NCBI GenBank assembly: GCA_007922195.1
Contig: ML682013.1
Span: 18,607,882-18,671,881 of the forward strand
Source: Podocnemis expansa
Taxonomy: Eukaryota > Chordata > Testudines > Podocnemididae
Direction: 5' to 3'
Length of the DNA: 64,000 bases
The position numbers and the translations under genes are program-made. Shown here piece after piece: positions 1 to 11,740 of this stretch (positions within the stretch are counted from its first letter, which is position 1; each line of letters begins with the position of its first letter). The notes under the pieces were generated by a model, which saw only the letters and a program-made list of their open reading frames with translations, had not been told where the DNA came from and did not search any database.

Positions 1-401
1 CCCCCCCCCTTACCTTGGGGCTGGACGGGAGCCACTCCCGGGCCAGAGGAGCTCTATGGAGCATGCCCAGATTTTCTGGGCATGCTCCGTTGGAGCTTCT
101 CTGGGCGGGAGTTTTCAAAACTCCCAGCCCCAGAGGAGTTCTGTGGAGGCTGCCGGCAGTGCGCTGCCGGCAGCTTTCGCTGCGCTGGCGGCTGTAGCGG
201 ACTGCGCCACAGTGCGCTGGCGCAGCTTAGAGGGAACACTGCTCTCCAATATGGCTTGCTGGCTGGCATTGGCTGGGGCCTTCTCGGGCCTCAGCCACCT
301 ACCACTGGTTGTAAGTGGCTGGGGCCAGATATATTCAGAGACCCCTTGCAATAACTCCGTGGACCCCCAGGGGTCCCTGGACCACAGATTGGGAACCACT
401 G
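1..401. mobile_element. hAT-like non-autonomous element, right part
   Basis: The right edge reads GGGAACCACTG and ends at 401. This is the inverted form of the CAGTGGTTCCC terminus common to hAT-type elements. The left end lies outside the window, so the target duplication cannot be checked. The body is GC-rich and made of several hairpins (see 58-227). Open frames across it are by-products of its GC richness and match no protein family I recognise. Confidence 0.55.
58..227. repeat. Cluster of four hairpins
   Basis: Four inverted repeats follow one another. At 58-88 GGAGCATGCCCAG pairs with CTGGGCATGCTCC over a 5-nt loop (13-bp stem). At 107-125 there is a 9+1+9 palindrome around GGGAGTTTTC. 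At 150-173 there are two copies of the self-palindrome CTGCCGGCAG. At about 202-227 CTGCGCCA pairs with TGGCGCAG. They lie inside the hAT-like element and probably form its fold-back body. Confidence 0.8.
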
Positions 402-599
402 GCACAGGGTATCCAAACAAACAGACCACATGATATATTTCAGTCAAGCAGCAAACACACCACAAACACAGACACACACTACAGACAACTCACCCCAAAA
501 TCATGTAGCTGCTCCTCCTCCAACTACAGAATTCCTTTGCATAACTCTCCCATTGGCTGCCCCAGTTCACAAGGTTCTCCAGTTCACAAGTTTTCTGTA

Positions 600-971
600 G
601 TGCTCTTTTCTAGGTAGTCATTTCACACTTTGTATGTGTGCAACTGATTTTTCCTTCCTAAGTGGCACTTGTTCATATTAAATTCCATCCTATTTACTTC
701 AGACCATTTCTCCAGTTTGTTCAGATCATTTTGAATTTTAAAACCTATCTTCCAAAACACTTGCAATTCCTCCCAACTTGGTATCATCACCAAACTCTCT
801 TAGCCGTTATCTAAAACATTGATGAAGATATTGAACTGTACCAAACATAGAATTGATCCCTGCAGAACCCCAAATGATATGCCTTCTAGCTTGACTGTGA
901 ATCACTGATAATTACTCATTAGGAATGTTTTTTAAACCAGTTATTCACCTACCTTACAATGTTACCCCAGA
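600..971 (-). mobile_element. CR1 LINE, minus strand, piece 1
   Basis: Read on the minus strand this is decayed reverse-transcriptase-region sequence of a CR1 LINE. The plus-strand reading (dropped CCATTATCTAAATC-like and GATCCCTGCAG-like blocks, with TTGACTGTGAATCACTGATAA) matches the reverse complement of the turtle CR1 consensus as I remember it. Many stops and indels make it non-coding. The same element continues at 2689-3060 after a 1.7 kb insertion. Confidence 0.7.
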
Positions 972-2688
972 AAATCGAATCGATTAATTTATCAATTTCC
1001 AAACCGTCCCGTAGTCTGGGATCTAATTTTGAAACCCTTGGGGGCAATGAGAGGGGACCATTTTTCACCTAAATGGACAAATACCGGCGTCCGGGATAAA
1101 TGTCCCAAGTGGAGGATACAGCAACAGCCCGCCAATCAAGCACAGACCAGAAGCAATAAAAGACTTAGAGCCAATGATTTGTCCAAGGCAAAAATCAGAT
1201 TTATTGCAATATCTACTCTGAAACTGACAAGGAACTTTTGTTTGCTTCACAGATAGCTCAACAGTAATATAACACATTAAAACTATTCTATACAATTACA
1301 ACATGAAAAACAACACTTAGGTACACAAAAGGAACATCCAGCAAGTGGGGATCAGGCACTTGCTGGATGGAGAGATCTCAACTCTTATTACTCCTTTAGA
1401 TCTTAATCTGGGTTTCTTATCTCACTCTTTTCTAGGTAGTTTACTTATAATCATAAAGTTACTTTGTAAGGCTTGGGCTCCCTGGCAGTACTAAAATAAT
1501 CTAAAGATCTTAGGGTTTTCTACTAGTGTTCTTCCCCTCCTTGGGACCCCTTTCTTACCCCAAAAGTTGGAGAAAAGGCAAAGTCTCTCTCTCTGCGAGA
1601 TGGTGGCTCTGTTCCTGAAATGGTGGCTGGCAGCTGCAGGCTGAAGGTCTTCTTCCTCTGGGTTTCTGCTCAGCTCTGGTCTGGTGGCTGTGGAAACTGG
1701 AACTTAGGCACAGCTCAGAACGTTCCCAGAGCTTGCAGGTGCAGTTGCTCTGAGACTGGAGCTACAGAGTATCAGTTCGTTACTCACAAGCTATACGTAG
1801 GACTGAGTTGGCTGCCTGCTTGTGAGTGCATGAGAGTGAGGATCAAGCCGTTGCCCACAAGCTGTACACAGGACTGAGTTGGCTGCCTGCTTGTGAGTTT
1901 TATTGGAGGCCCTTCTGAGACTGAATCCTGAGACCCAGCTCGAGGACTAAGTCCTGAGTCATCGCTCAGAGACTAAGCACCGTGCCTTTCAGAGACTAAG
2001 TCCAAAGACCCAACTCCCAGGCTTCCACTAGAGACGTTGTCACTCTCTCTAGGGTTGAGTGTGAGTGAGACTCCTTAGTGCAGCAGGAACATAGCCAGAG
2101 GCCAGTGGAACCCAGTAAGGAGTGGGAGAGATCTCCAATATTCTGCTCTGTGCAGCACCTTTTATTCACTCTTCTGTCACTCCCATCTTCTTCTTGACCA
2201 ATCCCAAAGGTGTGATTTCATCTCCACCCAATTGGAAAAAGGGTGATTTCACCTGTCACCTGATCAAAAATCAATGCTTTTGATGGGTTCTTTGACAGGA
2301 GGTGGACACCTTAGAATCCTTGATGGGAGGGGGACAGAGTGAGTTCAAAAGTTCAAAATCTTCCTCCATCTTGACCTACTTTTCCAAAAGATATATCTGT
2401 TGAATCTGCTGAAAGAGATATACCTATGGAATCTGCTAAACCCTATGATCTCTCCATTTCACTTGCTGAATGCCCTTTGAATACCAACTTTGTTTAAACA
2501 TTGATAAATGATGATTTATGAATTCTTTACCACTGATTATTACATATTATGCTGTTTCCAGCTTTATTTTAACATAGAATTCCTATTAGATTGCCTTACA
2601 CTATTTTCTACCCATATGTGTCCTTATTCAGTCAAGGTTTTCTGTGATACTATCAAGATGGCAAAAATCTCAGGCAACAACGAAACTT
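972..2688. mobile_element. LTR-like insertion splitting a CR1
   Basis: This 1.7 kb block separates two collinear parts of one CR1, so it is a later insertion. Its family is not recognised. A minus-strand AATAAA lies near 1207-1212, followed by the sequence GCAATAAATCTG, as expected for the R region of an LTR in minus orientation. The segment 1615-1920 contains a repeated phrase around GACTGAGTTGGCTGCCTGC (near 1802 and 1871). No convincing TG...CA ends or target duplication were found, so the class is an inference. The part from about 2480 to 2688 may be a separate element. Confidence 0.35.
1797..1898 (+). repeat. Short direct repeat
   Basis: GACTGAGTTGGCTGCCTGC followed by TTGTGAGT occurs near 1802-1828 and again near 1871-1897, preceded each time by ACAAGCT(A/G)TAC. 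This is a local duplication of about 69 bp period inside the LTR-like insertion. Confidence 0.65.
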
Positions 2689-3060
2689 CCTCTACTTTGT
2701 TTTCCCCTAGCTTGTTTATGAGAAAGTCATGAGAGAGACTACTAAAAGCCTTACTAAAGTCAAGGTATACCACATTTACTGCTTTCTCCCATCCACAAAG
2801 CTTGCTACTTTTTTAAAAGAGTTAACAAGTTCTTTTGACATGGTTTGCTCTTGACAAATCCATACTGAATATTAGAATCATAGAATCATAGGGTTGGAAG
2901 GGACCTCATAGGTCATCTAGTCCAACCCCCTGCCAGAGGGGGTTGGACTATTACCTATTATGGTATTATCTTCTGGGTATTTGTAAATGAACTGCTTAAT
3001 TATTTGCTCCATTATCTTTTGGGATTCTGAAATTAAGCTGACTGTAGTTTGAATTCAGTT
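2689..3060 (-). mobile_element. CR1 LINE, minus strand, piece 2
   Basis: This continues the element at 600-971. The plus strand reads AAAGCCTTACTAAAGTCAAG, then GACAAATCCATACTG and ATTATTTGCTCCATTATCTT. These are reverse complements of the conserved reverse-transcriptase blocks that encode the KAFD and QHGF motifs in CR1 elements. The frame is broken throughout. A 75-bp fragment at 2874-2948 interrupts it. Confidence 0.7.
2874..2948 (-). mobile_element. CR1 3'-end fragment nested in CR1
   Basis: GAATCATAGAATCATAGG and GGTTGGAAGGGACCTC, then GGTCATCTAGTCCAACCCC, are the reverse complement of the well-known CR1 3' tail with its ATTCTATGA repeats. It sits inside the older CR1 at 2689-3060. The right edge forms a small hairpin (TCCAACCCC with GGGGTTGGA). 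Confidence 0.8.
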
Positions 3061-6000
3061 CAGACCTATCCCATGGTGGACAGCTGGAATGTTCTGGGTT
3101 TTCTTGAGGTTCAGTTCTCATTTAAGGATAAATACTAAAAGTACTGTTAGAAGCTAGTAATAGTCCTCCAAAGGAAGAAGATAACATAATGCCAAAAGAT
3201 TGCATAGCAGTCATGTTCCTCTACTATTTCAGGAGCTAGTGTGTGTATTGGGATCAGCATTACTGGTATAACATTGGCTTATAATTTCTATATGTTTTAA
3301 TGCCTGGGGCTTTATTAATATTATATTAATATTAACAAATTATATTAACATTAACAAATGTACCATCCATAGTGTTATTAACTATAATTTAATAAAAGGT
3401 TTTTTAATGGAAATCTCCAAAGCTGTATAGATTTTTAAAACAAAAATATATATATAAGGGATCTTGAAATTAGAAAGAAGACTGGTGTTAGAGGAAGGCA
3501 CTCTTTTGCCCAGAGATACAGGGTTGGAATTTGTCAGGAAAGAGACTGGATAAGATGCAGTTGAAGTGCAGGGGATAGACTAGCAGCAGTTGAGCTGCTT
3601 GATGGCTCTGGCCCAAGGATGAAGAGAGGCTGAGAGAGTAGAGAGCAGAGCTAGAATGACGGGAAGTAATTCAAGCCCTAGAAGTTAATTCCAGAATGTC
3701 ACTGATAAAAAAAAAATGTCCTTATTCTCACCCTTTGTGATTATCCAGTGCAAGATTCACAATCACTCCTCCCAAATGCGTGCCTAGCGATGATAGTGTA
3801 GAACTTTGTTAGGCAGCTTGTAACAATATAGGTGGTCCTCTGCTCAACTGAGTAAAATAATAATGGCTAAATGGAAAGAGAAACCCACTACTGAGCGCCA
3901 TTTTAATACAGAACATTATAGTGACCTCAGAGTTTTCTTCTGAACTTACTGACCAAGTTTATCTTAATGTGATAAATGTTTATGGATTCTTCTAATTACT
4001 AGTCTGGTTTAAAGCTGAGACATTCAGAGAATACGGCTCCCTTTCATAAAGTTTCCAAGGGTTTCTAGAATAATCAATTACCATAATGAGTTTTTTTAAA
4101 GCTACCATTTGTCATTTTCTTAAAATATATAAACTACCCAGTACAAAGACAAATAGCTGGAGCTAGCATACCCTGTGGCCCTCTACAAAAGGCTTTCATT
4201 AAATCAAAATCAACTGAGAAACCTGTTGGATTTTATTTCAAAGTTAATTTTGCTTGAGTTAAATAAAAATCTGTAGGAAAAAGAAAAGGATAAAGCTATC
4301 AGTAGTTGCCTTCTTAATGAGACCATAAGCAAAATATGCTGGCCTCCTAGGCAGCAGTCAAGGAGCACGTTGTACATTATAGGTGGAATGGGCAGGGTAT
4401 GAAATAGCTTTAAATTCTACAGATTTGGGGCCACTGTGCAGAATTAAAAATGCCTGAAGCTAGATGAAATTTAATACAGCTCCCAAAAGTACCATATGGC
4501 TAATAAAACAGCTGGGGTCACCAGAGTACAGAATAGACTTAACCAAACACCCTATGCTCCAGCTGAACCCTTTTTGGCAGCCACAGGGGATGGGTGGGAA
4601 AAGAAGATCCATTATGTCAGCACTCGACTACATTGGGATGACTCTCCTGCAATAGGCAATGCCAGTTGTGGAGTAGCAGCATGGATGGAGCAGGGCTAAG
4701 AAGTCCCAAAACAGCCCATGATCAGAGCCAGTATGATCATCATCATCATCATTTATCATCATCAATCTTCTCCATTCCTAGTTTTAATATTCATGATACT
4801 ATACCCACTTCACTTACTAGGGTACTACCAATGTTCTGTACTACAGGAATCATATGATTCTGGGGCTGCAATACTTCAAATATCCTGACTTGGCATAGCA
4901 TATCCATAGATATTCTGGGCACGCATATACTGGACACTGCAAAGTTTCTTGGGTCTAAGGTCAAATAATTTGAAACAAAACATTAAAAATGACATGTTTG
5001 TATGATATTCATGGTCTATAAAATCCTGTCCAAATTATTTTTATGAGACTTGCATATTATTAAAACAGTCAACTTAAGATCTTTATAAAAGTTCCAAGAA
5101 AAATGTTGGATCAGAACATAGGATCACCACCACGACTCGTAACCTCATTGACTGGCTCAGCAGACTAGAATAAGCAAGAGAAACTATAACAGTTTTATCC
5201 CCAGAGGAATTCTTTCAGAGCAAGCACCTGTTCTGTGGATCAAGAAAGGACTTTAATTTCCTGTGATGTCAATCTGGCACCTTTCATGAGGAGAAAAAAA
5301 AGTCTCACCTTTATTCCAGTGTCAGGATTGCCCTGACACCCTGATACAAATTTGCACTTCAGACCTAATGCCAGCACCTCCTTACATAAATATAACAAAT
5401 TATATCAGAAGAATAGAGAGAGATTTTTGACTCACAAAATCTCTAAAGTCATAAAATAAGGACCCTAGACAAAGGCTGCTCAACAGTCCCTTTCAAAAGT
5501 TTGTAGTCCATGACAATGTTTTGTAAAACCTTCAACCACAATAAGATTCACTCATTTTTAATATGGAAAAACTCTGAGATTTTGGTTTTTTTTAAAAAAT
5601 TCACAAAATCAGGTATTCAAACATTGTTTACATAGCACACATTACTTGGAGGAGAGCAAACTGTATCTTTACATAGGAAATAAGAATTCTTATCTAAGAG
5701 GCAATAGGTATTATATTCTTGTCCTTCCTAACTCTTTGAAGTAGTAACTACTGTTTAAGTTGCCTGATTATCAGCTGCTTAATAAAACAGCGTGACTCTT
5801 ATACCAGGCCCTCTCTTTTGACAATAAGTACTTTCGATTCCAGTAGCAAAACTCCAGTTTGCTGTCCATAAACCTATAGACACATAACTTACCCTCTAAC
5901 ATAAATTGCAAGCTTTTGGCCTATGATTTTCATTGGAAAACACTGGCATCTATGACCATACACCTGAAGAGAGTCATAGCTATGAAAGCCATTGATAACA

Positions 6001-6490
6001 TAGCAGTACCATGTGTCATAGGTTTACTTCACTTGTATTTACTGGTGTGGATGTCTATGCAGAGAAAAGGCTTGAATGTTTTTTGCAGAAAGGATATTAT
6101 GAAGCTGCTATGCAGAAGCTGCGTGTCTTCTAAATACAGAGCTGAATGTGACATAAACCACACACTTCGGTAATAAAAACAGTTTTCCAGTTGCTGATTT
6201 TTGTATACTTACAGAATCTGTAAACTGTAGACACATCTAGATTAACCGTGTTTCTAACCTAGATTGTTCATATACAGTCTAAAGACTCCATGTGTCCTAT
6301 AATACTTCTCCCATATGTACATACTTTCTTCAATGTTTATGAGTTTGTGCCTGTAAAAGCAAACTCTCCTCTCATTGCAGACTGTCATAAAGAACTTGCT
6401 GTTTTTGTCTGTTTATTCTGTCACCAGATCCTTTGACCACAGTGCACTGATTGGCATTTTGTGAGCAGCTCTTGGCATAGCATTTTCAAA
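3061..6490. other. Quiet AT-rich stretch
   Basis: I see no supported gene or recognisable mobile element here apart from the ATC microsatellite at 4734-4765. Short open frames (for example 4464-4699 and 5916-6173) have no recognisable domains and no codon signature that stands out from background. Confidence 0.6.
4734..4765 (+). repeat. ATC/CAT microsatellite
   Basis: This is a run of ATC units with one TTT-containing interruption (ATCATCATTTATCATC). Confidence 0.95.
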
Positions 6491-6499
6491 AGTGGCTAA

Positions 6500-6680
6500 G
6501 TGACAAAGGGCCAGAGTTTTAAAAGCATCTAGTGACTAATTCCTATAGATTTCAGTGGGAAATAGGTGCCTAAATAACTTGTAAAAACTGCCCTACATTA
6601 AAGGGACATTCAAATCAAAGTTCACTAATTCACTTTTGAGAATGAAACTTAAGCTCCTAAATCACTTAGATGCTTTTGAA
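6500..6680. repeat. Ancient interspersed repeat, GTGCCTAA type
   Basis: The block contains GGGCCAGAGTTTTAAAAGC, TTTCAGTGGGAAATAGGTGCC and TTAGATGCTTTTGAAAATTT. It belongs to the widespread vertebrate repeat with the phrases 'TTTTGAAAATCTGG' and 'CAATGGGAGTTAGGTGCCTAA', recognised from memory. Related pieces lie at 9485-9615 and 62840-62955. Confidence 0.5.
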
Positions 6681-7178
6681 AATTTTACCCTTCATGTCTA
6701 CACTTTTCTATTTGGTTCTGTGGCACCACCTGCATTACTATAGTTATAAATTATTTTTATTACAGTAATGTCCAGAGGCTGCAGTCAGAATGAGGGTCCC
6801 TGTGGAAGGCACAGTACAAATATATAGCAAGAATTCCCTACATCAGAAGTGTGATGCAAGAATAAACTCATAAATGTTAGTTAAGTGATTTCATACAAGG
6901 GTAATGAGGACCATATAAATATATTAGATTTGTTGCCTGGAATATAGTCCCTTCTCCAAGGAATTTACAGTCAAAGTTAAGAATGAACACTAGCAAACAG
7001 AGGGAAAAGAGTGAGGAGCACAAGAGTAACATCGAAAAGAAATGCATGATGACATAGACTGATTTTGAGCACATCTGGATTATTGCAAACATTTTTTAAA
7101 AAATATTTAATTACAACACATAAACAAATACATAAAAAAACGGTACTAGAAATCCCTACTGGCTATCTACATTAGGAA

Positions 7179-7374
7179 CAGGGCCATCCCAAGGGTTTTT
7201 GGCAGCCTAGGCAAACTATGACTTTGGCACCCACCCTCCATGTTTTATAAGAGATAATATATTAATATTTTTTTCAAATAGATGATAAAATTCAGTTCTG
7301 TCTAATTTGGTGCCCCACAAAACTTAACTCCCTCAATGACCACCTAGTTCACCGATATGATTGGGCCAGCCCTG
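7179..7374. mobile_element. Short hAT-type element, 196 bp
   Basis: The termini are CAGGGCCATCCC on the left and GGGCCAGCCCTG on the right, an inverted pair. The flanks carry an 8-bp target duplication with one mismatch (ATTAGGAA at 7171-7178, ATTAAGAA at 7375-7382). The eight-base duplication and the CAGGG end indicate a hAT-type non-autonomous element. There is no coding capacity. Confidence 0.8.
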
Positions 7375-7401
7375 ATTAAGAATTTTGCATAGACATTATG
7401 G

Positions 7402-7836
7402 CTATGTCTACAATAGCAAATTAGTCTGGATTAAGGAGGCCTAATCCAGGCTAATTTGGTCCCTAACTACCTTAGGCTTTGCCTGGTTCAAATTAAAACA
7501 TTTTTTATTTGAACTAAGCAAAACTTAGTCTGAACTACTTATTCTGAACAGTAAGTTTGAACTAACCACATAGTTCAAATTTTAGTTTGAACTAGCATGA
7601 TGTAGCAGTGCTAGTTCAAACTAAGTAAATTTGAACTAAATAAATTTGAACTAAGCAGTTCTAACTAGCCACATTTTTCATTTAAACTAACTTGTAATTT
7701 GAACTAGCTGTGCTTTTTTAGTTCAAACTAAAAAGCTGCAGTTAGTTCAAACTAACGTGGGGTTAGTTTGAACTAGCCAGGAACTGCTTAGTTCAGATTA
7801 AGGAAGTCCAAACTAAGCTTCCTGGTGTAGATACAG
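7402..7836. mobile_element. Fold-back MITE of TTAGTTCAAACTAA units
   Basis: The ends are CTATGTCTACA and GTGTAGATACAG, an imperfect inverted pair. The interior is almost entirely direct and inverted variants of AGTTCAAACTAA/TTAGTTTGAACT. One hairpin is GTTAGTTCAAACTAAC facing GGTTAGTTTGAACTAG near 7741-7776. TATGG is shared by the two flanks, hinting at a target duplication. Three related copies lie at 18021-18293, 33068-33483 and 41749-42109. Confidence 0.75.
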
Positions 7837-7839
7837 GCT

Positions 7840-9480
7840 ATGGTAGTAACTAACGTTGGAGAAAGACTTAAGGAGGACAGAGTCTTTACTGACTAATTCA
7901 GAGAGGATTATTATACAAATACAGCATGTGAAAATTGAGCAAACACTTGTTGGAGAAGTACGGAGTGATCGACATTAGCATCATTCTCAAAATAGAGTGG
8001 GGACAGGTAAATGTAGTAAAATCAAAGAACATAGGAAGGGACTTGCTTCTGGATGGCCATATAGGATAGGCAAACGTGAGGCTAGACAGAATGAGATCAA
8101 TCAGAAAATAAAAGGTAGATCTGTGAATGACGGATATGAAAAAGATAGTATTTGAAGTTATGTGAGGAAGTAAGATCACTGAAAGAAAAGGCTTAAGAGG
8201 AAGAGCAGGCCAAGACTGAAGCCATAAGAGACCATTACACGTAAGGGGAGGAAAGGAGGAAGAGGAACTGAAATAAAAGCTATAAGACTGACCAATAAAA
8301 GAAGAACAAGGAGAGGACATGGAAGCCAAGGGAAAATAGGATTTCAGATTCTTAAAGGAATTTCTAATAATAAATTCTCCACCTACATTACAGGGGTATC
8401 CAGTCTGGAATTCAGCAAGTGAAGAAGGAAGCTGCATATTCTTATTTTCATGTCTGGATTCAAAATATAGCTTTTCATTAAGTTAAAAATAAAAAACTCA
8501 GGATATATGGTATATGAAATAGGGAATCTAGTTAATAAAAGCAGAAAACAATACAAATTATATTAAGTTAAAAAACAGAAATGTGGAAAACAAGGATCAC
8601 AGGTTATCTTTGCCACAAGTACAATCATTACACATATATTTGTGGTCAGATTTGTAAGGTTGCTGCATGTATTGCTAAAGTAAAAATTTGTGTAAGTATT
8701 TGCTATAAGCATAAAATATGGATTTATTAATATAAAACTGTGAATTGTATTACAAGTAGAGATTTGTCTACTGGTCCAATTACCAAGAGTCCATGTGCAA
8801 AGTGAGATACTATGCTGTGCATCATGGATAAGCTCTCATAGTCTCCACATGTGGCACATGCAACAGCCTTTGAAATTAGACCTTGCTGAAGTCTTCAAAA
8901 ATAATGCTGTATACACTATAATCATACACAGCACAAGTTATTGTCCCCCATTTTATACCATGGAAAGGTATCATAACTAAGATACCTTGAATAGCTGGCA
9001 CATTCCTAAATAGAAAATGTCTTAAAAATTCTGACAATGTTTGGATTAATGAAAGCAAGTTCAGAACACACTTGATGGGGGAAAACTGACAGTATTGCTG
9101 CAAAATAAAATATATTCTATAACAGTGACTTCTATAGAACATTGATAGAAAAAGCACTGATCCAGATAAATAACTTCTTTATGTCAAGAATTTAAAAAAT
9201 GCTACATTTAATTTTAATATCATGATGAGAAGTATTCCTCCTGCTTGCTAGGCCTCATTACACTACAGCATGTGTAGTGTTTGCCTTATTTAACGATTTT
9301 TATCAATCATTTAACAATGGATAATGCACTCAGTGTGGATAGAAACATAAGTGATGAAGGCACAAGGGTACAATCTACTAGCAAAAAAACAATTTTTTAC
9401 TTTAGTGTATGACAATCTTAAAAAATTGAAATGAGGGGGAAAAGTATTTCAATATATAATGAAAGTGATTCAAGAGAACT
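7840..9480. other. Quiet AT-rich stretch
   Basis: There is no supported gene. A 179-codon minus-strand frame at 7898-8437 is the complement of a purine-rich tract (GGAGGAAAGGAGGAAGAGG) and is rejected. No mobile-element ends were recognised. Confidence 0.55.
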
Positions 9481-9484
9481 TCAT

Positions 9485-9615
9485 TAAGGCCCCTGTTCAG
9501 CAGAGGACTTAAGCAGATGTTTAAAGGCCAGACTAATAAAAGTATTAGGAGCCTACCTCCCTTTGAAGTTAATGGGAGTTCATTAGGTATCTAAATACTT
9601 TTAAAAATCTGGCTC
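9485..9615. repeat. Ancient interspersed repeat
   Basis: GAGCCTACCTCCCTTTGAAG, TTAATGGGAGTTCATTAGG and TTTTAAAAATCTGGC place this in the same old repeat type as 6500-6680. It is diverged and non-coding. Confidence 0.55.
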
Positions 9616-9894
9616 TGACTGCTTTGGAACTTCAGCCAAAGCACAGAGAAATCAAAATTTTTCAACTGACTTTCTGAAGTTTTGTATCAAGACTTTGCTG
9701 AGTAGGATTGGACTACATCATGTGCTTAGGTTCATCCCTATTGAGACAGAATTTAAGTATAATGTACTTAACTTGCTCAATCTCACTGACATCAGTGATG
9801 TCCTGGCTGCTATTGCTTTCCTGAACTGGGAATCTCAGTGCTTTTCTGAATCAAGGTAAAACAACCTGCTGTCTAAAGTGACCACACAAAGCAT

Positions 9895-10102
9895 AACAAA
9901 CAAGGATTCCTGTGGCACTTAAAGATTAACAAATTATTTATTGCATGAGTTTTTGTGGGAGAAAATCCCACTTTGTCAGATGCTTTGAAGTAGGATTTGC
10001 TTACATGAAAGCTCATGCAATAAATAATTTGTTAGTCTTTAAGTGCCACAGGACTCCTTGTTTGTTTTGCTGAGCTAGACTAACACGGCTGCCCCTTTGG
10101 AA
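9895..10102. mobile_element. Penelope-derived fold-back element, 208 bp
   Basis: The element is a near-perfect inverted repeat. The left arm runs from AACAAACAAGGATTCCTGTGG through TTATTTATTGCATGAG, and the right arm runs through CTCATGCAATAAATAATTTG to CACAGGACTCCTTGTTTG. The right end adds GCTAGACTAACACGGCTGCC. A 12-bp target duplication, CACACAAAGCAT, flanks it at 9883-9894 and 10103-10114. The arms match the terminal sequence of the Penelope-like elements at 29206, 31434 and 52892, so this is probably a coding-free derivative with two termini head to head. Confidence 0.8.
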
Positions 10103-10329
10103 CACACAAAGCATGTCAAACGTTGTACACAGTTCAGCTTCATCTCCATCAGAAGATCATCTCCACATACAGGCGAATGTGATCTGGTAATAAAGATGAC
10201 AGTGAAGTGTACGTGATAAATAAAGTAGATTATATCACATAAAGCAGTACATATTTAAACTTGTAAAATCCATGTGTTATGGTGTTTATACATGATGTCC
10301 AAAATTTTCAAATTTCCAAGCCCCTCATA

Positions 10330-10790
10330 CAAAAGCCTAAACAGTGGCTTCACTGGTGCTGGGCCCAGGGGGTATATGCCCTGAGTCCCAGTGCCAGTGC
10401 CCCGAGTGGCAGAAGCCTGATCCAGCCCTGGCCCAAGCTGGGGATCTGGGGCTGCTGCACCGCCCACAGTGGTGGCTGCATTACCCACACCCGTCCCTAC
10501 CTGGGGATCTGAAGCTAGGCTGTCCTTGGTGGCAGCCACCTTATCCATCCCCATCCCCATCTGGGGATCCAGAGTTGGGCTGCCCATGGCGGTGGCCACC
10601 TTACTTGCCCTCGTCCCCAACCCCAGATGGGGATCCATGGCTGGGCTCAGCTGGCAGTGGCAGGAGCCCAGTCCAGGACCTGCTTGGGGTCCCAGGACTG
10701 GATTAGGCTTGGGCCCCAGATCAGGCACAGGGAACCCCCTGCAGAGCCCGGGCCCTGGGTCTTTTTCTGGAGCAGTGTCATCCTTGAGCC
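10330..10790. repeat. GC-rich minisatellite
   Basis: Imperfect tandem units of roughly 65-70 bp are built on CTGGGGATC(T/C)...GGGCTG(C/T)CC...GGTGGC(A/C)GCCACCTTA. Copies begin near 10437, 10502, 10560 and 10628. The long minus-strand frame here is a proline, glycine and alanine-rich translation of the repeat and is not a gene. The tract may be the core of a GC-rich non-autonomous DNA element whose ends I cannot define. Confidence 0.65.
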
Positions 10791-11219
10791 TGAATACTAA
10801 TTAAAGTGCTCTGACCCTGAGACCATCTCAGTGCCTGAGGCAAATGGGTCACTGGTATCAGGTAATGAGTTTCACCAACCATAAACAATTCATTGTGCTC
10901 CAACTCACTGTGGTTATAATCTGTATCTTAAGAAGTCTCACTGCTAATAAGTCACTGGTCATTAATATTTTTGTGTGATGTATGTACACAGTGTGTATTA
11001 AGAGTTATTGATATGTGCTTGAATGGTGAGTAAAATGTGTTTAAATCACACGTTGGGGAGGGTTGATAAATGGTCTGCCCTAGACAAAGGAAGACATATT
11101 TGTATTTCAGACCAGACTTCTTGTCAGGCAGACACATCAGCGTATGTACAGTATGCTCAATCATTTGATAGTATCATAATCAGCCAGGTGACGAGCCAGT
11201 ATCCCATCATCCAAGTAAG

Positions 11220-11544
11220 TCAGTGAACACTCATCAAGGCTATGTGATATAGTCTGAAGATGACCACATCCAAATTATGGGTCATTAGAGAAAAGACCTG
11301 AAAAGACTGGGTGGCTAGTGGACAGCCAAACTGGTAGATGGCTGAAGACGTCTCAGTAAAGAGGCAAGTAACTGTTCTCACATATCTCGGCCAAGGGCAT
11401 GATGGAGGCTCCCTCACAGCAAATATGAGGTGGTACTATGTTACTAAGTATTGGAGCCATAGCAACAGAGTTCACATAAAGTGTTGGTAACAAACTGCAC
11501 TGTTTTGTTCAGCTCTACATTGACCAACTTCATGTGAGACTAGT
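11220..11544 (-). pseudogene. LINE reverse transcriptase, C-terminal part (broken)
   Basis: Minus strand. Just inside 11532 the frame reads SHMKLVNVELN, then PILSNIVPP and further weakly conserved residues. This corresponds to the region downstream of the reverse transcriptase in a family of vertebrate non-LTR retrotransposons, where I remember SHT-LVDVQLN and LSNIAPP-like blocks. It continues the gene piece at 11741-12425. The two are separated by a 196-bp hAT insertion. Stops and indels show it is dead. The 3' limit is uncertain. Confidence 0.65.
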
Positions 11545-11740
11545 CAGTGGTAGAACAAAGGTATCTGGCACTTGCCAGGTTATTTTTTTTTGGGGGGGGG
11601 GGGAGACAAGCTCAAATTTGTGCTCCCTCAGGCACCTCACACTACCCCATGCCTTGCATTTCCCCTTGCCTGGTGCACCCCTGCAGCCCAGTGCCTGGGG
11701 TCTTGGTCTCCCATTGCCCTCCCCCATTGCTACAGCACTG
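11545..11740. mobile_element. Short hAT-type element inserted in LINE
   Basis: It starts CAGTGGTAGAAC and ends CTACAGCACTG, a partial inverted pair. It is flanked by AGACTAGT (11537-11544) and AGACAAGT (11741-11748), an 8-bp target duplication with one mismatch. It splits the LINE reading frame exactly between VWWHLSQ and SHMKLVN. A long G tract starts at about 11592. No coding capacity. Confidence 0.85.

Noticed and set aside
7898..8437. 179-codon minus-strand frame, among the longest in the window
   Set aside because: It is the complement of a purine-rich tract, giving a Ser, Phe, Leu and Pro-rich translation with no domain. The composition explains the lack of stops.
10255..10728. 157-codon frame with internal amino-acid repeats
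   Set aside because: It is the translation of a GC-rich minisatellite.
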